The notes under the pieces: model-generated
The model's database searches: none
What the model was told of the DNA's origin: nothing
What the model saw: only the letters and a program-made list of their open reading frames with translations
DNA from: Pseudomonadota bacterium
Lineage (GTDB): Bacteria; Pseudomonadota; Alphaproteobacteria; Azospirillales; Azospirillaceae
Length of the DNA stretch: 9,033 nt
Direction: 5' to 3'
Assembly: GCA_023416195.1 (NCBI GenBank)
Contig: JAEZID010000049.1
Coordinates: 1-9,033 of the forward strand
Part shown: positions 1 to 6,463 of the stretch, piece by piece
Layout: each line of letters starts with the position of its first letter
How positions within the stretch are numbered: the first letter of the stretch is position 1
Translations under genes and position numbers: made by a program

Positions 1-1883
1 TCGGCGACGAATACGCCGATCCGGAAACCGGCTCGGGCGCGGTGAAGATCACCCCGGCCCACGACTTCAACGATTTCGAGGTCGGGCGGCGCAACAACCT
101 CGCGGCCATCAACATCATGGACCGCGACGCCCGCATCACCGGCGACGACGTTCCGGAAGCCTATCGCGGCCTCGACCGCTACGAGGCGCGCAAGAAGGTC
201 GTCGCGGAGCTGGAGGCGCTCGGCCTTCTGGAGAAGATCGAGCCGCACACCCACATGGTCCCGCACGGCGACCGCTCCGGCGTCGCCATCGAGCCCTGGC
301 TGACCGACCAGTGGTACGTGGACGCCGCCACGCTCGCCAAGCCGGCCATCGAGGCGGTCGAGACCGGAAAGACCGTGTTCGTGCCCAAGCAGTGGGAGAA
401 CACCTATTTCGAATGGATGCGCAACATCCAGCCCTGGTGCATCAGCCGCCAGATCTGGTGGGGCCATCAGATTCCCGCCTGGTACGGCCCGGACGGCACC
501 TACTTCGTCGAGGAAAGCGCTGAGGCCGCCGCCGCCGCCGCCAAGGCCCATTACGGCCATGACGTGGAACTGACCCGCGACGCGGACGTGCTCGACACGT
601 GGTTCTCCTCCGCGCTGTGGCCCTTCTCGACGCTCGGCTGGCCGGACGAGACGCCGGAACTCCGGCGCTACTACCCGACCGACGTCCTGGTGACGGGCTT
701 TGACATCATCTTTTTCTGGGTCGCCCGGATGATGATGATGGGCCTGCATTTCATGAAGGACGTGCCCTTCCGGACCATCTACATCCACGCCCTCGTCCGC
801 GACGAGAAGGGGCAGAAGATGTCGAAGTCCAAGGGCAATGTCATCGACCCGCTGGACCTGATCGACGAGTACGGCACCGACGCCCTGCGCTTTACCCTGT
901 CCGCCATGGCCGCCCAGGGTCGCGACATCAAGCTGGCGGTGAACCGGGTCGAGGGCTACCGCAACTTCGCGACGAAGCTGTGGAACGCCGCGCGCTACAC
1001 CCAGATGAACGGCGTGGCGCCGGTGCCGGGCTTCAAGCCGGTCGGCCTGACCCAGACGGTCAACCGCTGGATCGTCGGCGCGCTGACCGAGGCCGCCCGC
1101 AAGGTCGCCGACTCCATCGACGCCTACAAGTTCAACGAGGCCGCCAACACCGCCTACCAGTTCACCTGGGGCACCTTCTGCGACTGGTACCTGGAGTTCA
1201 CCAAGCCGATCCTGAACGGTTCGGACGAGGCGGCCATCGCGGAGACCCGCGCGACCACCGCCTGGGTTCTCGACCAGATCCTGCACGTCCTCCATCCGCT
1301 GATGCCCTACATCACGGAAGAGCTGTGGGAGCAGCTGTCGCCCGACCGGGCCAACCGCCTGATCTCCGCCGGATGGCCGGAGTACGGCGCCGACCTGATC
1401 GACCCGGCCGCCCGCGACGAGATGGATTGGGTGGTGCGCCTGATCTCGTCCGTCCGCTCCATGCGCTCGGAAATGAACGTCCCGCCGTCCGCCCAGATCG
1501 AGTTGAAGCTGAAGGACGCCGGGCCGGAGAGCCTGAAGCGCCTCGACACGCACCGCGACCTGATTCTGCGCATGGGCCGTCTGGCCGGCGCCGAGCCGCT
1601 GTCCGGCCCGGTGCCCAAGAGCGCCGTTCAGGCCGTCCTCGACGAGACCACGCTGATCCTCCCGCTGGAGGGCATCGTGGATCTGGAGAAGGAGCGCGCC
1701 CGCCTGACCAAGGAGGTCGAGAAGCTGTCGGGCGAGATCAAGAAGATCGACGCCAAGCTGTCCAACGAGCAGTTCGTCGCCAAGGCCCCCGAGGAGGTCA
1801 TCGAGGAGCAGCGCGACCGCCGCAAGGCCGCCGAACAGGCCCGCGACAAGCTGCAAAAGGCGCTGGAGATGCTGGCGGCGTAA
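1..1883 (+). CDS. valS: Valine--tRNA ligase (ValRS), 5'-truncated by window edge
   Basis: Class I aminoacyl-tRNA synthetase that charges tRNA-Val with valine in the cytoplasm and hydrolyses mischarged Thr-tRNA. The reading frame is open from position 3 and gives 626 residues; the start, the HIGH motif and most of the editing domain lie upstream (E. coli ValRS is 951 aa). Visible in order: the end of the CP1 editing domain (GSGAVKITPAHDFNDFEVG, 33-89), the ISRQIWWGHQIPAWY block (about 439-483), the DTWFSSALWPFSTLGWP block, the catalytic KMSKS loop (816-830), the anticodon-binding helical domain (from about 1060), and a charged C-terminal coiled coil (about 1681-1877) typical of the ValRS tRNA-binding arm. 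A six-alanine tract interrupts the catalytic region at 525-542. Family identity is certain. The gene ends in TAA and is followed by its own terminator, so it is probably not co-transcribed with the next gene. Confidence 0.97.
   Translation, partial: GDEYADPETGSGAVKITPAHDFNDFEVGRRNNLAAINIMDRDARITGDDVPEAYRGLDRYEARKKVVAELEALGLLEKIEPHTHMVPHGDRSGVAIEPWLTDQWYVDAATLAKPAIEAVETGKTVFVPKQWENTYFEWMRNIQPWCISRQIWWGHQIPAWYGPDGTYFVEESAEAAAAAAKAHYGHDVELTRDADVLDTWFSSALWPFSTLGWPDETPELRRYYPTDVLVTGFDIIFFWVARMMMMGLHFMKDVPFRTIYIHALVRDEKGQKMSKSKGNVIDPLDLIDEYGTDALRFTLSAMAAQGRDIKLAVNRVEGYRNFATKLWNAARYTQMNGVAPVPGFKPVGLTQTVNRWIVGALTEAARKVADSIDAYKFNEAANTAYQFTWGTFCDWYLEFTKPILNGSDEAAIAETRATTAWVLDQILHVLHPLMPYITEELWEQLSPDRANRLISAGWPEYGADLIDPAARDEMDWVVRLISSVRSMRSEMNVPPSAQIELKLKDAGPESLKRLDTHRDLILRMGRLAGAEPLSGPVPKSAVQAVLDETTLILPLEGIVDLEKERARLTKEVEKLSGEIKKIDAKLSNEQFVAKAPEEVIEEQRDRRKAAEQARDKLQKALEMLAA
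525..542 (+). repeat. (GCC)6 trinucleotide tract inside valS
   Basis: Six consecutive GCC codons encode six alanines between the IWWGHQIPAWY and DTWFSS blocks of ValRS. This stretch is normally a variable-length surface segment. The repeat is in frame, so slippage would add or remove alanines without breaking the gene. Confidence 0.8.
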
Positions 1884-1903
1884 AGCGCCGGCGAAGGCTG
1901 GGA

Positions 1904-1938
1904 AGGAAAGGGCAGGGGCCTCGGCTCCTGCTCCTTTT
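1904..1938 (+). terminator. Intrinsic terminator of valS
   Basis: A 10-bp stem (left arm 1910-1919, right arm 1924-1933, two G-U pairs) closes on a CTCG tetraloop (1920-1923). It is followed by C then TTTT (1935-1938). Upstream A residues (1907-1909) can pair with the T run, as in many intrinsic terminators. It begins about 20 bases after the valS stop codon. Read from sequence; folding energy was not computed. Confidence 0.75.
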
Positions 1939-2001
1939 CGTTCAGACGCATTCCCGATTCGGCCGCCAGCCGGGGCATGGCGCCCTTGATCCGGCGCAAT
2001 G

Positions 2002-2022
2002 ACCGGAACCCCCAATTCCGGT
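2002..2022. repeat. Perfect 7-bp inverted repeat (ACCGGAA-N7-TTCCGGT)
   Basis: The arms at 2002-2008 and 2016-2022 are exact reverse complements around the 7-base spacer CCCCCAA. No T run follows, so it is not a second intrinsic terminator. It could be a protein-binding dyad or a short RNA hairpin upstream of the DUF218 gene, or chance. Confidence 0.4.
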
Positions 2023-2035
2023 GCCCATGGAAATC

Positions 2036-2064
2036 TTCGCCAGCATGGCCGGATATCCTATTGT
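2036..2064 (+). promoter_or_regulatory. Weak candidate sigma-70-type promoter for the DUF218 gene
   Basis: TTCGCC (2036-2041), a 17-base spacer, then TATTGT (2059-2064) give about four of six matches at each box. It would start transcription near 2071, leaving a leader of about 95 bases. The valS terminator just upstream implies that some promoter exists in this gap; this is the best match I see, but it is weak. Confidence 0.25.
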
Positions 2065-2152
2065 TGGCGTGCGGAACCATACCCCGGCGCTCACGGCGCT
2101 GCGGTCGTGTGTCCTCGTCGGTTCTGGTGCGTCGGCTGCGCCGGGCAGGAAA

Positions 2153-2158
2153 GGGAGG
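2153..2158 (+). promoter_or_regulatory. Ribosome binding site deciding a TTG start
   Basis: GGGAGG lies 8 bases upstream of TTG at 2167. It is the only strong purine-rich site in front of the conserved protein sequence and supports TTG over the more distant in-frame ATG at 1999. Confidence 0.65.
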
Positions 2159-2166
2159 GTCGGCGC

Positions 2167-2961
2167 TTGTCCTTTGTCCTATCCAAACTCTTCTGGGCCG
2201 TGGCGGCGCCCGGCAACTTTCTGATCCTCGTTCTCACCATTGGCACCGCGCTGCTGTTCACGCGCCGCCGCGCAACGTTGGGGCGGCGGCTGGTCGCGGG
2301 GGCGGCCCTGGGCTTCCTGGCGATCACCTTCACGCCGCTGTCGTCCCTCGTGGCGCTTCCCCTGGAGGAGCGGTTCGAGCGGCCCGCCTTGCCGGACCGT
2401 GTGGACGGGATCATCATGCTGGGCGGCGCGGTCAACCCGCCGCTGGCGCTTGACCGGGGGGAGCCCTCGGTCAACGAGGCCGCCGAACGGATTCTGGCCT
2501 TCGCCGACCTGATCCGCCGCTATCCCCAGGCGAAGGCCGTCTTCACCGGCGGATCCGGGCGGCTGTTCGGTCAGGAGTTGCGGGAGGATTTCGTCGCCCG
2601 CGACGCGCTGCGCCAGGCCGGCATCGACCCGGCCTGCGTGACCTTCGAGAACGAATCGCGCAACACCTGGGAAAACGCCCTGTTCAGCCAGCGCCTCGTC
2701 ACGCCGAAGCCAGGCGAAACCTGGCTGCTCGTCACCTCGGCGATCCACATGCCGCGTTCGGTGGGCATCTTCCGCCGCATCGGCTGGGAGGTCGTGCCGT
2801 ACCCCGTCGATTACCGCACCCGCAAGGGCGCGCGCCCCTATGTCCGGTTCGAATTCGACAAACAGATCGAAACCCTGCACGACTCCTTGCGCGAATGGAT
2901 CGGCCTCGTTTCCTACCGCATTTTGGACCGCACGGACGCCTTGTTTCCCAGTCCACGATGA
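2167..2961 (+). CDS. DUF218 (ElyC/YdcF-like) inner-membrane protein
   Basis: Probable envelope-biogenesis protein of the DUF218 superfamily, 264 aa from the TTG start. Two N-terminal membrane helices (about residues 8-31 and 42-61) flank a short Arg-rich loop. A Rossmann-like DUF218 domain follows, with DGIIMLGGAV (80-89), AVFTGGSGRLFG (124-135), the ENESRNTWENA block (161-171) and LLVTSAIHMPRSVGIFRRIGW (187-207). Length and the two-helix layout resemble E. coli ElyC (259 aa), a factor linked to peptidoglycan and lipid-carrier homeostasis; biochemical activity is not firmly known for the family. An in-frame ATG at 1999 would add 56 residues, but these look non-coding (many Cys, Trp, Arg) and lack a ribosome binding site. 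It lies 85 bases upstream of rlpA, in keeping with a cell-wall role. Family call is firm; orthology to ElyC is inference. Confidence 0.88.
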   Translation: MSFVLSKLFWAVAAPGNFLILVLTIGTALLFTRRRATLGRRLVAGAALGFLAITFTPLSSLVALPLEERFERPALPDRVDGIIMLGGAVNPPLALDRGEPSVNEAAERILAFADLIRRYPQAKAVFTGGSGRLFGQELREDFVARDALRQAGIDPACVTFENESRNTWENALFSQRLVTPKPGETWLLVTSAIHMPRSVGIFRRIGWEVVPYPVDYRTRKGARPYVRFEFDKQIETLHDSLREWIGLVSYRILDRTDALFPSPR

Positions 2962-2988
2962 CTTTGGTGAGACGCGGGCGGTGCCGTA

Positions 2989-3017
2989 TTGGCGTCCGGT
3001 GGTAACTCGGTTAGAGT
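2989..3017 (+). promoter_or_regulatory. Candidate promoter upstream of rlpA
   Basis: TTGGCG (2989-2994), a 17-base spacer and TAGAGT (3012-3017) match the sigma-70 consensus at four of six positions in each box. The initiation point would fall near 3024, just before the rlpA start. Plausible but not strong; read-through from the DUF218 gene is the alternative. Confidence 0.3.
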
Positions 3018-3046
3018 GCGGCCACTAAATCTTGCGGGGCGGTTCG

Positions 3047-3997
3047 ATGCGGCGTGGGCCTATGCTGAGAGGCACGATGGTGCTCCTTGGGGCATTGTCG
3101 CTCGCCGCGTGCGCGCAAAGGCCACCGGCCTCCTCTTCAGGGTTGCCGACCAGCGGCATCTACAAGATCGGCAAGCCCTATCAGGTCGCCGGCGTCTGGT
3201 ACTACCCGGCCGAGGATTTCACCTACGACGAAACGGGCATCGCCTCCTGGTACGGCCCGGACTTCCACGCGAAGGCCACCGCCAACGGCGAGATCTACGA
3301 CCAGAACGAACTGACCGCCGCCCACAAGACGCTGCCGATGCCCAGTCTGGTGCGCGTCACCAACCTGGACAATGGGCGCTCCGTCGTCGTGCGCGTCAAC
3401 GACCGCGGCCCGTTCGCCGCCGGCCGCATCATCGACCTGTCGCGGCGCGGCGCGCAGCTTCTGGGATTCGAGGGCAACGGGATCGCCAAGGTCCGCGTCC
3501 AGATCCTCGCCGAGGAAAGCCGCGCCATCGCCGCCGCCGCCCGCCAGGGCACGCCCCCGGCGATCCTGGCCGAGACCGACGGCCCGCCGCCCAAGGCCGC
3601 GCCGCGCGGCCGGGTCGAGGCCGCCGAGGGACCCGCGCTCGCCAAGCCGACGCCCGGCGCGATCACCGGCACGCCGGTCCCGCCGCCGGCCACCGTAGCG
3701 GGCGCGGTAAAGGAGGGACGCTTCGTCCCGGCCCCGGTCGTGGCGGAACTGCCGGTGAAGCCGCGCGAGCAGCTCTACGTGCAGGTCGGCGCCTTCGGCA
3801 CCGCCGACAACGCCGCCCGCGTGCGCGCCCGGCTGGCCTCCATCGGCCAGCCGGCCAGCGTGAGCCCGACCGGCTCCGGCAAGCAGAAGCTCCAGCGCGT
3901 GCGGGTCGGCCCGCTGGACAGCGTTGACCGGGCCGACGCCGTCCTGAACCAGATTCTTCAGGCCGGCCTTACCGACGCCAAAATTGTGGTCGATTGA
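3047..3997 (+). CDS. rlpA: Septal ring lytic transglycosylase RlpA (lipoprotein, DPBB + SPOR)
   Basis: Outer-membrane lipoprotein that binds peptide-stripped glycan strands at the division septum and, in Pseudomonas aeruginosa, cleaves them. From ATG 3047 it is 316 aa. The signal peptide ends in a lipobox LSLAAC with Cys22. The RlpA double-psi beta-barrel spans about residues 60-153 (GIASWYGPDFHAKATANGE, then RVNDRGPF). E82, H93 and D119 line up by motif with the acidic/His/Asp residues needed for catalysis in the P. aeruginosa enzyme, so it is probably active. A Pro/Ala-rich linker (about 155-240) leads to a C-terminal SPOR domain (about 241-316, starting EQLYVQVGAF) that recognises denuded septal glycan. 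Alternative in-frame starts exist at 3032 (TTG), 3062 and 3077; 3047 gives a normal basic N-region before the hydrophobic core. It lies 45 bases before the carboxypeptidase gene, an arrangement known in other proteobacteria. Confidence 0.93.
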   Translation: MRRGPMLRGTMVLLGALSLAACAQRPPASSSGLPTSGIYKIGKPYQVAGVWYYPAEDFTYDETGIASWYGPDFHAKATANGEIYDQNELTAAHKTLPMPSLVRVTNLDNGRSVVVRVNDRGPFAAGRIIDLSRRGAQLLGFEGNGIAKVRVQILAEESRAIAAAARQGTPPAILAETDGPPPKAAPRGRVEAAEGPALAKPTPGAITGTPVPPPATVAGAVKEGRFVPAPVVAELPVKPREQLYVQVGAFGTADNAARVRARLASIGQPASVSPTGSGKQKLQRVRVGPLDSVDRADAVLNQILQAGLTDAKIVVD

Positions 3998-3999
3998 AC

Positions 4000-4018
4000 G
4001 CGCTCGTCACCCGAGCGC
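4000..4018 (+). terminator. Hairpin after rlpA, possible weak terminator
   Basis: A perfect 7-bp stem (4000-4006 with 4012-4018) closes on a TCACC loop and begins two bases after the rlpA stop. The following sequence, TCTAGTGTTT, is only partly T-rich, so termination would be incomplete. It may instead stabilise the rlpA 3' end or tune expression of dacC, whose ribosome binding site starts 13 bases later. Confidence 0.4.
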
Positions 4019-4042
4019 TCTAGTGTTTCGAAGGGAGTTGTC

Positions 4043-5212
4043 ATGGTCGCTGTCGTCCGCACCCGCGTCGCCCGCACCCGTCTCGCCGTGGGCCTGTCGG
4101 TTGCGCTGTTCGCGGTTGGGCTGGGCCCGGTGGCTCACGCCGCCAACATCGACACCATCGCCAAGCAGGCGATCCTGGTGGACGTCACGTCGAACACCGT
4201 GCTGTTCGACAAGAACGCCGACCAGCGCATGCCGCCGTCGTCGATGAGCAAGATCATGACGATGTACATGGTCTTCGAAGCCATCAAGGAAGGCCGCCTG
4301 TCGCTGGACAGCACGCTTCCGGTGACGGAGCGCGCGTGGCGCATGCAGGGCTCCAAGATGTTCGTGGAGCTGCACAACAACATCAAGGTGGACGACCTTA
4401 TCAAAGGCGTCATCGTGCAGTCAGGCAACGACGCCTGCATCGTCCTGGCCGAAGGTCTGGCCGGCTCCGAACAGTCCTTTGCCGAGCGCATGACCAAGCG
4501 CGCGCGGGAACTGGGGCTGAAGGACACCAATCTGACGAACGCCACCGGATGGCCCGACCCCAACCACTATATGACGGCGCGCGATCTTGCCATCCTGGCC
4601 GAGCGCCTCATCAAGGACTTCCCCGAATACTACCACTACTATTCGATTCGGGAGTTCAAGTACCACGGCATCAACCAGGGCAACCGCAACCCGCTGCTCT
4701 ATCGCGGCATGGGCGCGGACGGCATGAAGACCGGCCACACCGAGGCCGGCGGCTACGGCCTGACGGCGTCGGCGGAGCGCGACGGGCGCCGCCTGATCCT
4801 GGTGGTCAACGGCCTGCCCAGCATGCAGTCGCGCGCCGACGAATCGGCCCGTCTGATCGAGTGGGGCTTCCGCGAGTTCGCCACCTACGCCCTGTTCAGG
4901 GCCGGCGAGACGATCGAGCAGGTCCCCGTCTGGCTGGGCGCCGAGGACACCGTCCCGGTCACCGTGCCGGAGGACATGCGGGTAACGATGGCCCGCGCCG
5001 AACGCGGCGGTATGAAGGTGTCCCTGGTCAGCAACGCGCCCGTGGCCGCCCCGATCAAGAAGGGCGATGTGGTCGGCAAGGTGGTGATCACCGCCCCCGG
5101 CTTCCCCGGCAAGGAGGTGCCGGTGGTGGCCGCCCAGGACGTGGAGAAGCTCGGCTTCGTCGGCCGCGCGCTCGCCGCCGCCAAGTACCTCGTGTTCGGC
5201 GCCAAGACCTGA
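4043..5212 (+). CDS. dacC: D-alanyl-D-alanine carboxypeptidase (PBP5/6 family, peptidase S11)
   Basis: Periplasmic, membrane-attached penicillin-binding protein that removes the terminal D-Ala from peptidoglycan pentapeptides. It is 389 aa, typical of the family. The ATG is preceded by AAGGGAG (4031-4037). A basic, hydrophobic signal peptide ends near VAHA (residue 33). All three serine-acyltransferase motifs are intact: S67-M-S-K70, S127-G-N129 and K229-T-G231. The family's C-terminal beta domain (about 285-365) is followed by a short amphipathic tail (about 366-389, basic and aromatic) that probably anchors it to the inner membrane, as in PBP5. It sits next to rlpA, as in E. coli (rlpA-dacA) and P. 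aeruginosa (rlpA-dacC), and 39 bases before tmk. The symbol is chosen by this synteny; dacA would be equally defensible. Confidence 0.93.
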   Translation: MVAVVRTRVARTRLAVGLSVALFAVGLGPVAHAANIDTIAKQAILVDVTSNTVLFDKNADQRMPPSSMSKIMTMYMVFEAIKEGRLSLDSTLPVTERAWRMQGSKMFVELHNNIKVDDLIKGVIVQSGNDACIVLAEGLAGSEQSFAERMTKRARELGLKDTNLTNATGWPDPNHYMTARDLAILAERLIKDFPEYYHYYSIREFKYHGINQGNRNPLLYRGMGADGMKTGHTEAGGYGLTASAERDGRRLILVVNGLPSMQSRADESARLIEWGFREFATYALFRAGETIEQVPVWLGAEDTVPVTVPEDMRVTMARAERGGMKVSLVSNAPVAAPIKKGDVVGKVVITAPGFPGKEVPVVAAQDVEKLGFVGRALAAAKYLVFGAKT

Positions 5213-5251
5213 TAACCAAGGCGTCGGTATTCGACGATTGAGGGCAGGGGC

Positions 5252-5893
5252 ATGACGCGCGGACGGTTCATCACGCTGGAAGGCGGGGAAGGGGCGGGCA
5301 AGACCACCCAGATCCGCCTGCTTGCCGACGCGCTGTCCGCCTGCGGCATCGACGTGGTGCTGACCCGGGAGCCCGGCGGCTCCCAGGGCGCGGAGGAAAT
5401 CCGCGCCCTGCTCGTCTCCGGCGAGACGGGCCGCTGGGGTCCGGTGACCGAGGCGCTGCTGCACACCGCCGCCCGCCGCGACCATCTGGAACGCACCGTC
5501 TGGCCGGCGCTGGACGCGGGCCGCTGGGTCATCTGCGACCGCTTCTTCGACAGCACCATGGCTTACCAGGGCTACGGCCTCGGCCTCGGCCGCGACCTGA
5601 TCGCCGCCCTGCAAGCGACCGCTCTGGGTGATTTCCGGCCCGATCTCACGCTGATCCTCGACCTGCCCGTGGAGACCGGCCTTGCCCGCGCCAACGCCCG
5701 CCGTGGCGGCGAGGACCGGTACGAGCGCATGGACCTGGACTTTCACCGCCGCCTCCGCGACGGCTTCCTCGACATCGCCGGGCGGGAGCCGGACCGCTGC
5801 GCCGTCATCGACGCCGCGCACCCGGTGGAGACCGTGCAGGCCCGGATTCTCGACATCGTGACACGGCGGCTGGGAGTGACCATCTCCTCTTGA
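5252..5893 (+). CDS. tmk: Thymidylate kinase
   Basis: Phosphorylates dTMP to dTDP with ATP, a required cytoplasmic step in dTTP synthesis. At 213 aa it has the usual length. The P-loop is GGEGAGKTTQ (residues 11-20), preceded by the FITLE strand. The TREPGG dTMP-binding motif is at 38-43. The DR(Y/H/F) motif reads DRFFDSTMAYQGYG (96-109). The LID segment is Arg-rich (about 149-162, ending RYERMD). The start is ATG 5252 with an AGGGCAGGGG purine stretch just upstream. It lies 39 bases after the carboxypeptidase gene and 21 bases before the DUF2147 gene, so it is probably part of one transcript. tmk next to holB is a widespread arrangement, because dTTP supply and the clamp loader both serve replication; here one gene separates them. 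Confidence 0.96.
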   Translation: MTRGRFITLEGGEGAGKTTQIRLLADALSACGIDVVLTREPGGSQGAEEIRALLVSGETGRWGPVTEALLHTAARRDHLERTVWPALDAGRWVICDRFFDSTMAYQGYGLGLGRDLIAALQATALGDFRPDLTLILDLPVETGLARANARRGGEDRYERMDLDFHRRLRDGFLDIAGREPDRCAVIDAAHPVETVQARILDIVTRRLGVTISS

Positions 5894-5903
5894 TCCTCGG
5901 ACC

Positions 5904-5908
5904 GGGAG
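5904..5908 (+). promoter_or_regulatory. Ribosome binding site deciding the DUF2147 start
   Basis: GGGAG directly abuts ATG 5909 but stands 6 bases before the in-frame ATG at 5915. Normal spacing therefore favours 5915 as the start. Confidence 0.55.
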
Positions 5909-5914
5909 ATGGTC

Positions 5915-6385
5915 ATGCCGCGCAAGGCGACCGCAGGCCCCGCTTTCCTTTTCGCCGCCCTGGCGGCCGCGCTCCCGGCCCGGGCGGCCCCGGAAGACGC
6001 CATCGGACTCTGGCGGACCGCCGACCGGCAGGCGGCCATCGAGATCACGCCCTGCGACCCCAGCCTGTGCGGCCGGCTGATCTGGTATGTGGAAACGCGC
6101 ACCGGCCCCGATGCCGGGCTCGACAGCAACAATCCTGACGAACGCCAGCGCGGTCGCCCCTTGTGCGGGATCCCCATGCTCGGCGGCTTCCAGCGTGAGG
6201 GAGAGGGTTGGGCGGACGGCTGGGTCTACGACCCGAAATCGGGCGACACCTACAGCGGCACCATCACGCCGGAAGGCCGGGACCGCCTTCGCCTGCACGG
6301 CTACATCGGCATCCCCTTGTTCGGCCGCACCGAAATCTGGAGCCGTGCCCCCGCCGACCAGCAACGCTGCCGCCTGCCGGAATGA
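5915..6385 (+). CDS. Exported DUF2147 family protein
   Basis: Small secreted or periplasmic protein of unknown function, 156 aa from ATG 5915 (158 aa from ATG 5909). A signal peptide of about 24 residues (basic PRK, hydrophobic Ala/Leu core, PARA-A cleavage site) is followed by a DUF2147 domain: GLWRT, the IEITPCDPSLCGRLIW block with two cysteines, DSNNPDERQRGRPLCGIPML, a GWVYDPKSGDTYSG block, and a C-terminal LRLHGYIGIPLFGRTEIW. These match the family's typical order and length. No enzymatic function is established. The mature protein has four cysteines (in CDPSLC, RPLCG and the C-terminal QRCRLPE), possibly disulfide-forming outside the cytoplasm; that is inference. Its place between tmk and holB is unusual because both neighbours are cytoplasmic. 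It starts 21 bases after tmk, so co-transcription with tmk is likely. Confidence 0.88.
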   Translation: MPRKATAGPAFLFAALAAALPARAAPEDAIGLWRTADRQAAIEITPCDPSLCGRLIWYVETRTGPDAGLDSNNPDERQRGRPLCGIPMLGGFQREGEGWADGWVYDPKSGDTYSGTITPEGRDRLRLHGYIGIPLFGRTEIWSRAPADQQRCRLPE

Positions 6386-6463
6386 ATCGAGAGGGTGGAT
6401 CCCGGCGCGCGAATCCGCCACTGTGACCGCCGTTCCCACCGTCATCGAAAAAGGTTTTCCGAG

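Larger units (their letters stand above)
1884..2166. other. Intergenic region between valS and the DUF218 gene
   Basis: This is the longest gap in the window, at 283 bases. It holds the valS terminator, a perfect inverted repeat at 2002-2022, a weak promoter candidate at 2036-2064 and the ribosome binding site of the next gene. Its open frames translate to Cys/Trp/Arg/Pro-rich sequence with no recognisable family and no ribosome binding sites, so I call no gene here. No tRNA or known riboswitch shape was recognised. Confidence 0.6.

Noticed and set aside
980..2002. A 340-codon + strand frame overlapping the valS 3' half
   Set aside because: It is an Arg/Pro/Gly-rich frame-shifted shadow of valS that stays open only because of high G+C.
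2021..2224. A 67-codon open frame in the valS-DUF218 gap
   Set aside because: It has no ribosome binding site, overlaps the start of the DUF218 gene and resembles no family I recognise.
2989..3927. A 312-codon + strand frame overlapping rlpA
   Set aside because: It is an Arg-rich out-of-frame shadow; the rlpA frame holds a signal peptide, DPBB and SPOR domains.
4336..5241. A 301-codon + strand frame overlapping the carboxypeptidase gene
   Set aside because: It is an Arg/Gly/Pro-rich frame-shifted shadow; the real frame carries SxxK, SGN and KTG.
5546..5560. DRF instead of DRY in the thymidylate kinase motif
   Set aside because: The third position varies within the family (E. coli has DRH), and the P-loop and LID arginines are intact, so it does not suggest loss of function.
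6386..6463. Possible hairpin or terminator between the DUF2147 gene and holB
   Set aside because: Only short, bulged pairings (GTGG with CCAC, GGAT with ATCC) and no T run; not better than chance.
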